A stretch of 64,000 nt of DNA from Cellvibrio zantedeschiae (GCF_014652535.1 NZ_BMYZ01000001.1:186001-250000); one strand, 5' to 3'. Shown: positions 1 to 9,836, counted from the stretch's first letter. Program-made: numbers and translations. Notes: generated by a model not told the origin, from the sequence alone.

Positions 1-362
1 TTGTCATAGTGAATGTTGTAAAGAGCTTTTAATACTGCACTGTTGCCGGGGAACTGCTTAATAACTTCCGTTAAGTAAGTTTCGGCGAGTTGTATTTCCT
101 GCGGGTTTTTACTGCGTATGCCATTTTGCATGTGCAGGTAGCCCAAGCTATAGAGAGGCTCTGAATTGCTGGGGTCTTGCTGTGCGGTTTGGATGAGCTG
201 GCTGACAGTATCGGAGTTGTTAAGTTTGCGCGATTCCTGAAAATGACTAGACATTTTATGCTCATTCACAGGCACTAATACCGACGCTACACGTTCGGCT
301 TTTTTTTGCGTTGTGCAACTGGCAAGCAGCATTAACAAGACAAGCGTAACTACATATTTCAT
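1..362 (-). CDS. TPR-like lipoprotein, C-terminus cut by window edge
   Basis: The reading frame runs open from an ATG at 362 to base 1, giving 120 codons and no stop, so the C-terminus lies outside the window. The N-terminus is a lipoprotein signal: a short hydrophobic stretch ending in the lipobox LLASC with Cys at residue 16. The rest is hydrophilic and contains a helical-repeat pattern resembling a TPR (SEPLYSLGYLHMQNG, then a helix ending in TYLTEVIKQFPGNSAVLKAL). This suggests an outer-membrane-anchored periplasmic protein-interaction protein, but no specific role can be given. It lies 27 bp downstream of the DUF3857 gene on the same strand and probably shares its transcript. Confidence 0.75.
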   Translation of the reverse strand, partial: MKYVVTLVLLMLLASCTTQKKAERVASVLVPVNEHKMSSHFQESRKLNNSDTVSQLIQTAQQDPSNSEPLYSLGYLHMQNGIRSKNPQEIQLAETYLTEVIKQFPGNSAVLKALYNIHYD

Positions 363-389
363 GGTGTGCACTGGAATTCAGTATCCGCG

Positions 390-2645
390 TTAAAGGTCAA
401 AGCCCAATTCTTCTGCTTTGGCAAAAGACTTTTCAGAATCGTAAAGTAAATTGTTGTAGCCTTGCGCTAAACCGAGCACGTAATAAGCCTCAGCATTTTT
501 TGGCTCGCTCTTTACTGCTTGTTTGGCTGCCTCCAAGGCTTTGTCATAAGTACCATTTTTTATTTGCAGTTTGGCCAGAGCGATAAAACTTTCTGCTTTG
601 CCGGTTTTTGCAGCGGCTTCTTTTAATGAAGCTAAATCTGCTGCGTTTTTGTCGTAGCTATATACCAGTGTCCATTCGCTAGCTTCGAGCAGCTGATGAA
701 TTTGTTCGTAATAACGTGCGTATTCCTGCGCTGAAATGCGAGTGGCTTTCACAATTAACTTTATGTCGACCACGTAATTGCCATTTTCTTCGCGGCCTTT
801 TTGTGAGAGAGAGAAAAATTCATTATCAAAATTTTGACCTTGGCTGGCGACATTAACAACGTGGTTAGCTGAGGGACGGCCAAACACAATATGGGTGGAT
901 ATAGTAAAGCCCGGGTCAACTTCATATTCCTGGATGCGATCTTTAGGCTTATCCAGGCCGCGGAAATCGGTGAAAAGATTAATTAATTGCGTGATATTAA
1001 ATCCATAGGTAAGTGGCTCTTTCGGGCCGCTCCACACGTTGTTGAATTTGTATTGGCCGTTAAGATTAAAACTTTGCCACAAGCTGTCTGCATTGTTGGC
1101 GGTAACCTTGGTGACTTCGGCGCTGGAATAAATATGGCCAACCATTTCACGAAAACTTTTGTCGCGTTCACGCGAGTATTGCCATATACCACGCAAGCGC
1201 TGCTCAAATTCACCGCCCAGTTTTAAGGTGAAACTGCCTTCAGTGTTTTTGCCTTCAAACTTATCGAACACTAAATCCAAATGTGCGAAGTGTTTGTCGT
1301 TAGTGAGCGCAGGAATAGTAACTATGTTTTCCGTTGCGTCGTTAACGATGAGTGACGGTTGGCCTTCAAGCCCCACGGAGAATCCGGGAAACAAGCCTTT
1401 ATCACCGCTAGTATCCATCCATATTTCTTCCAGCCCTGCTTGTGCTGGAATATGCACAATCATGTGGTCGAAACTGACGCTAGTGATCTTCATGTCGGGA
1501 ATGCCGCGCGAACGAGTGATAACCAATGCAGGATCGGCTTTTATGCCCAATTTGCGCAGCATAGTGACGGCGAGAATCGTTTGGTCTTTGCAATCGCCGT
1601 AGCCATTGGTCAGCACTTCAAACGCGTTGTGGGGTTCATAACCACCACGACCAACGTGAGCAAATACGTAGCGAACTTTTTCTTGCAATGTTTGGTAAAC
1701 CGCTTTTACTTTTGCATCGGGTGTCGTTGCTTTTTTGCTAAGGTCGGCAATTAATTTTTCCAGATTTGCATCGGTTACTACATGAGGCGCACTTAATTGA
1801 TTCGCCCATTTCGCAATGTCTTGCCAAGAGCCCATGGTGCTCGCGCGCAATTGTGTGCTGCGGCGGTCATCACGGGGCATGCTGTCTTGCAACACGATTT
1901 TCGGTAAATTTTTTCCTTTCCATGAGAGTATTTGTTGATTGCCTTTTTCCTGACGTGAATAATTAATACCTATATTGTTTAAATCATTGCTAAACAACAC
2001 CACATTTTTGGGCGCGGTGATGCTCAATTCAGTATTGCTAATGGCGTCTGAGCGAGAGCCTTGCCCTGCGGCGCGGCCTTCCCACCAATTCATGCTAAAA
2101 CTGTCGAACCATTGGTTGGGAACAATTTTTTTTGTGTCGGTGTACCTATATTGGAACTCAATCACCGAGCCTTTGCGCACGTTAGGTAATGAAAATAATA
2201 AATCTTTCCGGTCCTGGTAAAAATTTTCGTCGCTGGGGCTTTGAATCTGGGTTGCATCGGGTTTGATGCTATCCATATCACCTTCCGGCGTGCGCACGTT
2301 GGCAAATTCAAGATTTATATCTTCATAAAAGCTGTTGAAGCTAATACTGATTTGGCTGTAATCGCGTACGGCTTCGTCGCTGTTGATATAAATGGCTACA
2401 TAAGAAACCGAGTGGCTTAGAAAATTTTCATCGATAGTAATTTCGGTCTTGCGGGAAATAATTTCCGCTTCTGCATTTGGATCATGTTTAAATTGTTTTA
2501 GCAGGTTTGCCAAAGGCGGTGTAATTCTCACCACGTTTTTTGCGGTTGTAGCGCTAACAGGGTTCGGCAGAGGCGCCTCGGCTGAAACCTGTAAGCATGT
2601 AGTTGCAACTATTAGGGCAAACAATACGGCAATAGACTTCGTCAT
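390..2645 (-). CDS. Exported DUF3857 / transglutaminase-like protein with C-terminal TPR
   Basis: The 751-residue protein starts with a Sec signal peptide (cleavage near VSA-EA, residue 22). A DUF3857-type beta-rich region (about 60-220) is followed by a transglutaminase-like core (about 275-420). Its papain-like triad can be read: Cys352 in GDCKDQ, His394 in FDHM and Asp411 in WMDTS. The C-terminal 70 residues form a TPR pair (YDKALEAAKQAVKSEPKNAE). Family members are periplasmic and poorly characterised; peptidase or amide-bond chemistry is possible because the triad is intact, but the substrate is unknown. It lies upstream of, and probably co-transcribed with, the TPR lipoprotein that ends at the window edge. 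Confidence 0.85.
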   Translation of the reverse strand: MTKSIAVLFALIVATTCLQVSAEAPLPNPVSATTAKNVVRITPPLANLLKQFKHDPNAEAEIISRKTEITIDENFLSHSVSYVAIYINSDEAVRDYSQISISFNSFYEDINLEFANVRTPEGDMDSIKPDATQIQSPSDENFYQDRKDLLFSLPNVRKGSVIEFQYRYTDTKKIVPNQWFDSFSMNWWEGRAAGQGSRSDAISNTELSITAPKNVVLFSNDLNNIGINYSRQEKGNQQILSWKGKNLPKIVLQDSMPRDDRRSTQLRASTMGSWQDIAKWANQLSAPHVVTDANLEKLIADLSKKATTPDAKVKAVYQTLQEKVRYVFAHVGRGGYEPHNAFEVLTNGYGDCKDQTILAVTMLRKLGIKADPALVITRSRGIPDMKITSVSFDHMIVHIPAQAGLEEIWMDTSGDKGLFPGFSVGLEGQPSLIVNDATENIVTIPALTNDKHFAHLDLVFDKFEGKNTEGSFTLKLGGEFEQRLRGIWQYSRERDKSFREMVGHIYSSAEVTKVTANNADSLWQSFNLNGQYKFNNVWSGPKEPLTYGFNITQLINLFTDFRGLDKPKDRIQEYEVDPGFTISTHIVFGRPSANHVVNVASQGQNFDNEFFSLSQKGREENGNYVVDIKLIVKATRISAQEYARYYEQIHQLLEASEWTLVYSYDKNAADLASLKEAAAKTGKAESFIALAKLQIKNGTYDKALEAAKQAVKSEPKNAEAYYVLGLAQGYNNLLYDSEKSFAKAEELGFDL

Positions 2646-2707
2646 TGGGATAAAGATTTTCCTGAATTCAAACGCGATACTAGTTGGCAGAAATTTTTTA
2701 ATAGAAA

Positions 2708-3700
2708 TTATTTAATCGAAAACCAGCAACCGTCTTTAGCGCTCGCAAAAATTGCGTCGATAATTTTCATGTTAGCGAGTGCATCATTAAGCGGAGTTGG
2801 AACCGAATTTTTTTGGTTCACACTTTCGGCAAATGCATCGGCCATATTGCGATAATGGTCGCTTGGAAGCTGTACGATTTGTTCGCGGACTCCATCGCGC
2901 TTTAATTCAATGTGCGTGATGGTGTCAGCAATCGGATTAAAAGGTAGTGGAATTAAAATGCTGCCTTGCTCGCCATGAATTTCAACATATTGTTCGCCTT
3001 CACTTTTGGTGGTGGCGGTAAAGGTTGCGTTGCCTTGCGCAAATTCCATAATGCCAGATACAAAACAATCCACATCGTAACCTGCAAAAGGTGTTATTTG
3101 CCCAATCACTCGCGATGGTTCTGCATCGTAAATAAAACGCGACAGCGAAATGCAATAGCAACCAATGTCCATTAAGGCACCGCCGCCCCAATCGACATTA
3201 TTGCGAATGTTATCGAGTTCGCGATTGTTGTAAGCAAAGTGAGAGTGAATGCTGCGAACCTGGCCTATGCGGCCTTCACGCACTAATTTTTTCGCCGTTT
3301 GCCACTGCGGATGGAAGCGATACATAAAGGCTTCCATCACACTTAGCTGTGGATGTGCTTGTGCAACTTTAATGAGTTGCTCTACATCTGCGGTGTTTAA
3401 ACCTAAAGGTTTTTCACAGAGAACGTGCTTGCCAGCTTCAATTGCTTTAATTGACCAAGGCACATGTAAATGATTGGGAAGCGGGTTATAAATTGCATCA
3501 ACATCTGGGTCCGCGAGTAATGCTTCATAGCTGGCGTGGGCGCGTTTAATTCCCAATTCTTTCGCAACTTTGTCGGCACTTTCCTGGCTGCGCGATGCTA
3601 TTGCAACAACTTCGCCGAGCAGAGAGGTTTGAATAGCAGGAATAACTTTTGTGCGGCCAATTTTAGCGCTGCTAAGCACGCCCCAACGTAACTTTTGCAT
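2708..3700 (-). CDS. Gfo/Idh/MocA-family NAD(P)-dependent oxidoreductase
   Basis: The 330-residue protein has the family architecture. An N-terminal Rossmann fold starts at residue 5 (WGVLSSAKIGRTKVIPAI), the EKPLGLN signature containing the conserved Lys is near residue 97, and the C-terminal alpha/beta substrate domain carries GGGALMDIGCYCI. The sequence around EKPLGLN and the dimer-domain pattern resemble the glucose-fructose oxidoreductase/dihydrodiol dehydrogenase branch, so a sugar or polyol substrate is likely. The exact substrate cannot be told. It is cytoplasmic, with no signal peptide. The gene lies between the DUF3857 gene and a small lipoprotein gene. A strong GC hairpin without a T-run (3741-3760) lies just upstream. 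Confidence 0.85.
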   Translation of the reverse strand: MQKLRWGVLSSAKIGRTKVIPAIQTSLLGEVVAIASRSQESADKVAKELGIKRAHASYEALLADPDVDAIYNPLPNHLHVPWSIKAIEAGKHVLCEKPLGLNTADVEQLIKVAQAHPQLSVMEAFMYRFHPQWQTAKKLVREGRIGQVRSIHSHFAYNNRELDNIRNNVDWGGGALMDIGCYCISLSRFIYDAEPSRVIGQITPFAGYDVDCFVSGIMEFAQGNATFTATTKSEGEQYVEIHGEQGSILIPLPFNPIADTITHIELKRDGVREQIVQLPSDHYRNMADAFAESVNQKNSVPTPLNDALANMKIIDAIFASAKDGCWFSIK

Positions 3701-3777
3701 AAGAATCTCTTTGTGATATTGAGCAGATTGAACGGATGCCGCGCGCTGGTTTCAGCGCGCGCGTTTGAATCTATGGC

Positions 3778-4068
3778 TTATTGCCCTTTATATGAGTTTG
3801 CGATGTAGTCGCGCGCGTCTTTGGCATTGTTGTAACAAGCATCAAAATTTTCGGCAACTTGCATGGTGCGTGCGGCGGTTAACAGGCTCAAGGCTTTTGC
3901 ATAACTCACAGTGCCGCCAAAACCTTTTGCTTTGGCTAGGGATAACTCCTTCCAGGCTGCGTCACTTTCGCTTGCGCAACTGCTGCGCATTTCAGGTTTT
4001 GCCGCACAGGCCAGTAAAAGCGCAGCGCAAATGGGAACAAGAAGGGTAAGGCTGAATTTGTGCGACAT
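3778..4068 (-). CDS. Small lipoprotein of unknown function
   Basis: I chose the ATG at 4068 because AAGGAG sits 6 bases upstream; a longer frame starting at 4173 adds an unlikely hydrophobic extension. The 96-residue product has a lipoprotein signal with lipobox LLAC (Cys about residue 20). The mature part is mostly helical, with several Ala-rich stretches (SYAKALSLLTAARTMQVAENFDAC) and three Cys after the lipobox, two of them possibly paired. It resembles short DUF4398-like or TPR-like envelope lipoproteins only in general character. No function is assigned. A GC hairpin at 3741-3760 follows the stop and may end its transcript. Confidence 0.7.
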   Translation of the reverse strand: MSHKFSLTLLVPICAALLLACAAKPEMRSSCASESDAAWKELSLAKAKGFGGTVSYAKALSLLTAARTMQVAENFDACYNNAKDARDYIANSYKGQ

Positions 4069-4189
4069 AATTAGCTCCTTTCGTGATGCCAATCGGAATA
4101 TTGGTGAACAGCTGATTAGCAGGATGGGGCTTATTGTGGCGATAAGTGACGGGCTTGCCAATAAGAGAATCAAGCCCGTTAAAAGAGTT

Positions 4190-4783
4190 TTAGGCTTGCG
4201 AGCTTGTATGCGTCTGGGTAACTAAATGCTGATCGATAATATTGCGCGCATGGGCAATTACTTGATCCACAGGTGGCCATACATCAATCAAGTGAACATC
4301 CTGTTCGTCCAGCGGGTTTTCCATTCCGGCAAACTGGCTATCTAACAGGGCGGGGGACATAAAATGGCCCGTACGGCTGGTAATGCGATCCCCAATGGTT
4401 TCTTTGCTGCCATTTAAATAGAGCACTATGGTGCGCAAACCTGCGGACCGCAGTTCATCGCGATGTTTCTTTTTTAATCCTGAAAACGCCAGGATAGTGT
4501 GAATGTGCTGCGAATCGTTGCTTTGTAACCGATGTTTGATTGCAGCAACCCAAGGGGTTCTGTGCTCATCGGTGAGGGGAATGGCCTGTGCCATAAGTGC
4601 GCGTGATTCAGCGCTATGAAAATCGTCGCCATCAAGGTATTCATAGCCGTAGATATCGCCCAAAGCCTTTGCCAGTGTTGACTTTCCGCTACCGGAGACG
4701 CCCATAACAATGATGAGGTTGGTAGTTGCTTTAGGGTTGGAAACGGTATTTTGAGGAATCATTAAGGCTGGCCAATAAGTCAT
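4190..4783 (-). CDS. gntK: Gluconokinase (GntK type)
   Basis: This enzyme phosphorylates D-gluconate with ATP to 6-phosphogluconate, which enters the Entner-Doudoroff or pentose phosphate pathway. The Walker A motif GVSGSGKST lies at about residues 29-37. It is followed by LDGDDFHS and the gluconokinase-type DEHRTPW and SGLKKKHRD segments; RTGHFM comes later. The length (197 residues) is slightly above E. coli GntK because of an N-terminal extension, and a start at 4762 is equally possible. The gene is divergent from a LacI-family regulator, which leads into a transporter and a GH94 phosphorylase. In this context the gluconate is best explained as released by phosphorolysis of cellobionate inside the cell. 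Confidence 0.9.
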   Translation of the reverse strand: MTYWPALMIPQNTVSNPKATTNLIIVMGVSGSGKSTLAKALGDIYGYEYLDGDDFHSAESRALMAQAIPLTDEHRTPWVAAIKHRLQSNDSQHIHTILAFSGLKKKHRDELRSAGLRTIVLYLNGSKETIGDRITSRTGHFMSPALLDSQFAGMENPLDEQDVHLIDVWPPVDQVIAHARNIIDQHLVTQTHTSSQA

Positions 4784-4810
4784 ATTAATTGTGTGATGGT
4801 ATCATATCGT

Positions 4811-4832
4811 CAAATGATAGCGCAATCATTTG
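4811..4832. promoter_or_regulatory. LacI-family operator between gntK and the regulator
   Basis: A 22-bp interrupted palindrome with half-sites CAAATGAT and ATCATTTG flanks AGCGCA, giving the central CG and TGAT...ATCA symmetry of LacI/GntR-type operators. It sits in the 131-bp gap between the divergent gntK and lacI-family genes, so one bound repressor could control both directions. The site is read directly; the binding protein is inferred from adjacency. Confidence 0.6.
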
Positions 4833-4914
4833 TCTTGTGTTATGGTGCGCAAGGTAAGTTGAAACCATAGCTGTCTTTTGGCGGCGTGTCATCTCTAATG
4901 GAGATAAAAAAACA

Positions 4915-5946
4915 ATGAAAGTAGCTAAACAAAGCTCTGATAAAAAGCTCACGCTGATCGATGTTGCCGTCGCAGCAGGAGTAAGTGCAATCACCGTGTC
5001 GAGAGTTATAAATCAACCTGAAAAGGTGTCTGAAGCTTTGCGCCAGCAAGTGCAAAAGGCAATCGACATGCTTGGATATATCCCGAACCAGTATGCGAGT
5101 TCGCTGGCTTCATCCAAATCAAAAGTAATTGGGGTTTCTATTCCCTCGTTATCCAACGTGGTTTTTACCGATGTGCTGCGCGGTGTTTACGATGTTATGG
5201 GAACAGCGGGTTACAAGGTGCTGTTGGTGGACACTCACTACTCGCCTCTTGAAGAAGAAAAAATGATTCGCACGCTGTTAAGTCAGTCACCTGAAGGATT
5301 GATTATCACAGGCGGTGATCAAACTAGAACCTGCCATAACCTGCTGCAAAAATCCCGCGTGCCTGTGGTGCAAATCATGGAATTGTTGAATGAACCGCTT
5401 GATATGAATATCGGTTTTTCACACTGGCAAGCTGGCTACGATGTAGTCACACATTTGATGGAAGAAGGTTACGAGCGCATTGGTTTTATAGCCGCGCGCA
5501 TGGACCCACGTGCGCAACAGCGTATGTTAGGTTTTAAAAAGGCGTTGGAAAATGCCGGTAAGTCCTGGAAAAATTTTATCGTCACTACGCCTGAGCCCTC
5601 ATCGATAGCAGTGGGCGGTGAATTATTTAAAAGTTTACTGGCATCAACCGATGGTACCGTCGATGCAGTTTTTTGTGTGAACGATGACTTGGCTCTCGGC
5701 GCTTTATTTGAAAGTCAGCGTATGAATATTAATGTCCCGGGCGATTTGGCCATTTGTGGTTTTAACGATATCGAAGCATCGCGCTTTGTAAATCCTTCGC
5801 TCACAAGTGTTCAGGTAAATCGATATGAAATGGGTGTAAAAGCCGCTGAGATGATCATTGATCGTTTAAACGGAAAAATGGATCAGCCCAAGGTTGTTGA
5901 TATGGGATATCAAATTAAACGACGTCAGTCCTCTACCAATCGCTGA
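4915..5946 (+). CDS. LacI-family transcriptional regulator, gluconate/cellobionate type
   Basis: The 343-residue protein has an N-terminal LacI helix-turn-helix (LTLIDVAVAAGVSAITVSRVIN, residues about 13-34) and the hinge helix region (YASSLASSKSKVIGV). A periplasmic-binding-protein-like effector domain then runs to the end (FCVNDDLALGALFESQ, AICGFNDIEASRFVNPSLTSV). The sequence resembles GntR of the LacI family, the gluconate-responsive repressor. The likely effector is gluconate, 6-phosphogluconate or cellobionate. It is divergent from gntK with a palindromic operator between them and lies 72 bp upstream of the symporter gene, so it probably controls the locus and itself. Confidence 0.88.
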   Translation: MKVAKQSSDKKLTLIDVAVAAGVSAITVSRVINQPEKVSEALRQQVQKAIDMLGYIPNQYASSLASSKSKVIGVSIPSLSNVVFTDVLRGVYDVMGTAGYKVLLVDTHYSPLEEEKMIRTLLSQSPEGLIITGGDQTRTCHNLLQKSRVPVVQIMELLNEPLDMNIGFSHWQAGYDVVTHLMEEGYERIGFIAARMDPRAQQRMLGFKKALENAGKSWKNFIVTTPEPSSIAVGGELFKSLLASTDGTVDAVFCVNDDLALGALFESQRMNINVPGDLAICGFNDIEASRFVNPSLTSVQVNRYEMGVKAAEMIIDRLNGKMDQPKVVDMGYQIKRRQSSTNR

Positions 5947-6018
5947 TTTCAAATCTAACAATTGTTGCGTTGTACCAGGCAATCCGACAACACAATAACC
6001 ATAGCGGAGAATAATTAA

Positions 6019-7386
6019 GTGAATACAACTGCAAGCGATGATCGTTTAGCCAAACTCAGTTGGCGTGAGCGGATTTGTTATGGTTTGGGAGACACGGGTT
6101 TCAATTTTTATTGGACAAATATTTCCGCTTTTTTGTTATTTTTCTACACCGAGGTGTTTGGTATTACCGCAGCTGTTGCTGGCTCCATGATGATTATTGT
6201 AAAAGTCATCAATGCTTTTACTGATGCTGGATTGGGTGCAATTGCGGATCGAACCCAAACGCGCTACGGAAAATATCGGCCATTTTTATTGTGGGGCGCT
6301 TTACCTCTTTGTTTTTCCGGTGTGCTCTTGTACACCACCCCGGACCTCGGTGGTCAGGGCAAAGCTATATGGGCATTTTGTACTTATCTGTTGATGATCA
6401 CTTGCTACACCTTCGTCAGTATTCCTTACTCCGCTTTATCGGGTGTGATAACGGCGAATCCTGCAGAACGGGATACCATTAATAGTGCGCGCTTTGTGGG
6501 CGGCTATCTGGGAGCTGCTTTAGTAACCTGGGGAACACAGAAATTAGTGAAGCTATTTGGCCAGGGCGACGACGTGCTTGGGTGGCAATTGGCGATGGTG
6601 TTTTGGGGTGTTGCGGCATCCACTATTCTTATTACGACATTTTTGAACACGCGTGAACGTGTTGCAGCTGTGGCGACCACCCAACCAAAAATTATGGATG
6701 ATATAAAAGACCTGGTTTCCAATGTGCCTTGGATTGCTGTTTTCACGTTGAATTTAATGGTGATGATATTGCTAACCCTGCGCACAAGCACAACGCTTTA
6801 TTATTTTAAATATTATGTAGGTAAGCCTGATTTTTCTGCGCAGTTTCTACCAATTTTTATGTTGTCGGCGGTGGCCGGTGCTTTCTCCGCTCCCTTCCTC
6901 TTGCGTTTTTTTGAAAAGAAAGCCTTGCTAATTTTGCTCATGCTCGCCACGGGTATATTTTCCGTAGCATTTTATTTTGTTCCACCAGATGGAATTATTT
7001 ATATGGTAATTCTTCAGGTGCTTATTGGCTTTGCCTTGGGTGTGAAGCCGCCGCTGACATTTTCAATGTTGGCAGATACTGCCGATTACAATGAATGGAA
7101 GCGTGGACGTCGCGCCACAGCTATGACATTTGCAGCAGGTGTGTTTTCGCAAAAGCTGGGCTCGGTGCTGGCCACTTTGTTTATCACAGCAGTGTTTACC
7201 GCGTTAGGGTATCAAGCTAATCAGGAGCAAACCGCAGACTCATTAAAAGGCATTGTGTTATTAATGTCGTTTATTCCTGCTGCCCTTGCGTTTTTATCAG
7301 TCGGCGCTTTGGTATTTTACAAATTAGATAAGCTCACCATGACAAAAATTCAGGAAGATTTGTTGGCGAGAAAAACCCAAGTGTAA
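6019..7386 (+). CDS. GPH-family (MelB-like) sugar:cation symporter
   Basis: The 455-residue inner-membrane protein has about 12 hydrophobic segments. The N-terminal signature (GLGDTGFNFYWTNISAFLLFFYT) is typical of glycoside-pentoside-hexuronide:cation symporters, as is the DAGLGAIADRTQTRYGKYRPF loop with its conserved Asp residues. It starts at GTG, with GGAG about 10 bases upstream. Between regulator and GH94 phosphorylase, the likely cargo is a disaccharide, here inferred as cellobionate, imported by sodium or proton symport so that the phosphorylase can act in the cytoplasm. A strong terminator-like hairpin follows before the phosphorylase gene. Confidence 0.85.
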   Translation: MNTTASDDRLAKLSWRERICYGLGDTGFNFYWTNISAFLLFFYTEVFGITAAVAGSMMIIVKVINAFTDAGLGAIADRTQTRYGKYRPFLLWGALPLCFSGVLLYTTPDLGGQGKAIWAFCTYLLMITCYTFVSIPYSALSGVITANPAERDTINSARFVGGYLGAALVTWGTQKLVKLFGQGDDVLGWQLAMVFWGVAASTILITTFLNTRERVAAVATTQPKIMDDIKDLVSNVPWIAVFTLNLMVMILLTLRTSTTLYYFKYYVGKPDFSAQFLPIFMLSAVAGAFSAPFLLRFFEKKALLILLMLATGIFSVAFYFVPPDGIIYMVILQVLIGFALGVKPPLTFSMLADTADYNEWKRGRRATAMTFAAGVFSQKLGSVLATLFITAVFTALGYQANQEQTADSLKGIVLLMSFIPAALAFLSVGALVFYKLDKLTMTKIQEDLLARKTQV

Positions 7387-7403
7387 ATTTATATATGCAT
7401 TTC

Positions 7404-7431
7404 AGCGCTGCTTTAGGCAGCGCTTTTTTTT
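7404..7431 (+). terminator. Rho-independent terminator after the GPH symporter
   Basis: An 8-bp stem (AGCGCTGC / GCAGCGCT) with a 5-base loop is followed by a T-run. It lies 32 bp before the GH94 start, so the phosphorylase depends on partial read-through or its own promoter. The stem is read directly; termination strength is inferred. Confidence 0.75.
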
Positions 7432-7463
7432 AACTTTATCAAGATACGGATCAGGTAGACATC

Positions 7464-9821
7464 ATGTTACAACCCACACACAACGGCGAACGTTTTGATT
7501 TAACAACTCCTACTGCAATGCCGCGTGCTGCAGGTTTTTTGTGGAATCAAAAAATGATGATGCAGATGACTTGTCGCGGCTACGCAGTTGCGCAGTTTAT
7601 GCAGCCTGAACCAGCAAAATATGCTTACGCCCCTAATCTGGAAGCAAAAACATTTATGCAGCCAGAGCAGCCCTATTATGCGCATCATCCAGGCCGATTC
7701 TTTTACATTAAAGATGATGAAACGGGCAAATTTTTTTCTGCTCCTTATGAGCCTGTGCGTGCGCAATTGGATAAATTTAATTTTTCCGTTGGTAAAAGTG
7801 ATCTGGCCTGGACAATTGAGCATCTCGGTATTCGCGTAGAAATGAGTGTGAGCTTGCCGGTGAATGATGTCGTAGAACTGTGGAGTCTGCGTGTTACAAA
7901 CATCTCTGGCGGTGCACGCAAGATAAGTGTTTATCCTTATTTTCCAATCGGTTTTATGTCATGGATGAATCAGTCGGCAGAGTACCGTGCAGATTTAGGT
8001 GGCATAGTTGCCAGTTGCGTAACTCCCTATCAAAAAGTGGCTGATTACTTTAAAAATAAAAATTTCAAAGACAAAACTTTCTTCCTGCACGATCAGGAGC
8101 CTAGCGCCTGGGAAGCTAAACAAGAAACTTTCGAAGGCGAGGGTGGCCTGCATAATCCTTCAGCATTGCAGCAGGAGTTGTTGGCAAAAGGTGATGCGCG
8201 TTACGAAACACCGGCAGCAGTTTTGCAATATCGTTTGCATTTGGGTGAAGAGCAATCGCGCGAATTGCGATTTATTTTTGGACCCGCGTTTGACCATAAC
8301 GAAATCGCTCAATTGCGCGCTAAATATTTAGGCAAAGATGGTTTTGAAAATGCGAAGGCTGAATATGAGGCCTATGTAAATGCTGGTCGCGGCTGTCTGC
8401 AAATTGAAACGCCCGATAAAGAGCTTAATAATTTTGTAAACCATTGGTTGCCGCGTCAGGTTTTCTATCATGGTGACGTAAACCGTTTAACAACAGATCC
8501 GCAAACGCGCAATTATCTGCAAGATAATATGGGCATGAGTTACATCAAGCCGCAGGTTACCCGCGCTGCATTTTTACATGCGCTCAGTCAGCAAGAAGCC
8601 AGTGGTGCTATGCCCGACGGAATTTTGTTGGCAGAAGGCGCAGAGCTTAAATACATCAACCAAATTCCCCACACAGATCACTGCGTATGGTTGCCCGTTT
8701 GCTTAAAAGCTTATCTGGATGAGACTAATGATTATTCCATTTTGAATGAGCAGGTTAAGAGTGCGGAGGGCGATGAATCCTTTAGCGTGTTCGAGCGCAT
8801 TAGCCGTGCAATGGATTGGTTACTGAGCGCGCGCGATTATCGTGGTTTAAGTTTTATTGCCCAGGGCGATTGGTGTGACCCAATGAATATGGTGGGTTAC
8901 AAAGGCAAAGGTGTATCGGGTTGGTTGTCGGTTGCTACAGCTTATGCATTGAATTTATGGGCAGATATTTGCGAGCATGAATCGCAAGCTGAATTTGCAA
9001 AAAAATTCCGCGCTGGTGCGCAGGACGTGAATGAATCCGTCAATAAATATTTGTGGGATGGTGATTGGTTTGCGCGCGGTATTACTGATGACGATGTAGT
9101 CTTTGGTATCAGCAAAGATCCTGAAGGTCGCATTTATTTAAATCCGCAAAGCTGGGCAATTTTGGGTGGCGCTGCCAGTGAAGGTCAGCGCGAAAAAATG
9201 TTAGCTGCTGTTGAGCAGCAATTGGAAACTCCTTATGGTGTCACCATGTTTGCACCTGCTTACACTGCCATGCGCGATGATGTTGGTCGTGTTACACAAA
9301 AGCATCCGGGCTCAGCAGAAAACGGTTCGGTTTATAATCACGCTGCCGTGTTTTATATTTACAGTTTGTACACTGTTGCGGAAAGTAATCGTGCGTATAA
9401 ATTATTGCGTCAAATGATTCCGGGACCAAGCGAGCAAGATTATTTACAGCGTGGTCAGTTGCCGGTGTTTATCCCAAATTATTATCGCGGTGCCTATCAT
9501 CAATATCCGCGTACTGCGGGTCGTTCCAGCCAATTATTTAATACAGGTACTGTGTCCTGGGTATATCGTTGTTTGGTGGAGGGCTTGTTTGGGTTGAAAG
9601 GCGATGCAACCGGTTTGCAAATTAATCCGCAATTTCCCAAAGAGTGGCAGCACGCCAAGGCAGTGCGCGAATTCCGCGGCGCAAATTTCCATGTGAATAT
9701 TCAGCGTGCCGATGTGGCAGAAATTACTGTTACGCTGGATGGTGTGAAGTTAGCTCAACCGCATATCGATAACATAGTGGCGGGCAAAAATTACCAAGTG
9801 GATGTAGTCTTGCCGTTGTAA
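7464..9821 (+). CDS. GH94 phosphorylase, probable cellobionic acid phosphorylase
   Basis: The 785-residue protein is a GH94 inverting phosphorylase. It has an N-terminal beta-sandwich, an (alpha/alpha)6 barrel with the catalytic motif GDWCDP (Asp469 and Asp472, one being the general acid), and the C-terminal phosphate-site segment [17 protein letters not shown]. Cellobiose phosphorylases normally carry GDWND there. Arg609 and Lys613 lie in GRVTQKHPG. From memory, Arg609 and Lys613 are the residues reported as essential for gluconate-moiety recognition in the Saccharophagus degradans cellobionic acid phosphorylase, and the numbering matches. Such an enzyme splits cellobionate with phosphate into glucose 1-phosphate and gluconate. 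The neighbouring gluconokinase consumes the second product. It is cytoplasmic, without a signal peptide. A laminaribiose or N,N'-diacetylchitobiose specificity is much less likely. Confidence 0.88.
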   Translation: MLQPTHNGERFDLTTPTAMPRAAGFLWNQKMMMQMTCRGYAVAQFMQPEPAKYAYAPNLEAKTFMQPEQPYYAHHPGRFFYIKDDETGKFFSAPYEPVRAQLDKFNFSVGKSDLAWTIEHLGIRVEMSVSLPVNDVVELWSLRVTNISGGARKISVYPYFPIGFMSWMNQSAEYRADLGGIVASCVTPYQKVADYFKNKNFKDKTFFLHDQEPSAWEAKQETFEGEGGLHNPSALQQELLAKGDARYETPAAVLQYRLHLGEEQSRELRFIFGPAFDHNEIAQLRAKYLGKDGFENAKAEYEAYVNAGRGCLQIETPDKELNNFVNHWLPRQVFYHGDVNRLTTDPQTRNYLQDNMGMSYIKPQVTRAAFLHALSQQEASGAMPDGILLAEGAELKYINQIPHTDHCVWLPVCLKAYLDETNDYSILNEQVKSAEGDESFSVFERISRAMDWLLSARDYRGLSFIAQGDWCDPMNMVGYKGKGVSGWLSVATAYALNLWADICEHESQAEFAKKFRAGAQDVNESVNKYLWDGDWFARGITDDDVVFGISKDPEGRIYLNPQSWAILGGAASEGQREKMLAAVEQQLETPYGVTMFAPAYTAMRDDVGRVTQKHPGSAENGSVYNHAAVFYIYSLYTVAESNRAYKLLRQMIPGPSEQDYLQRGQLPVFIPNYYRGAYHQYPRTAGRSSQLFNTGTVSWVYRCLVEGLFGLKGDATGLQINPQFPKEWQHAKAVREFRGANFHVNIQRADVAEITVTLDGVKLAQPHIDNIVAGKNYQVDVVLPL

Positions 9822-9836
9822 TCAATATCTGAAAAT

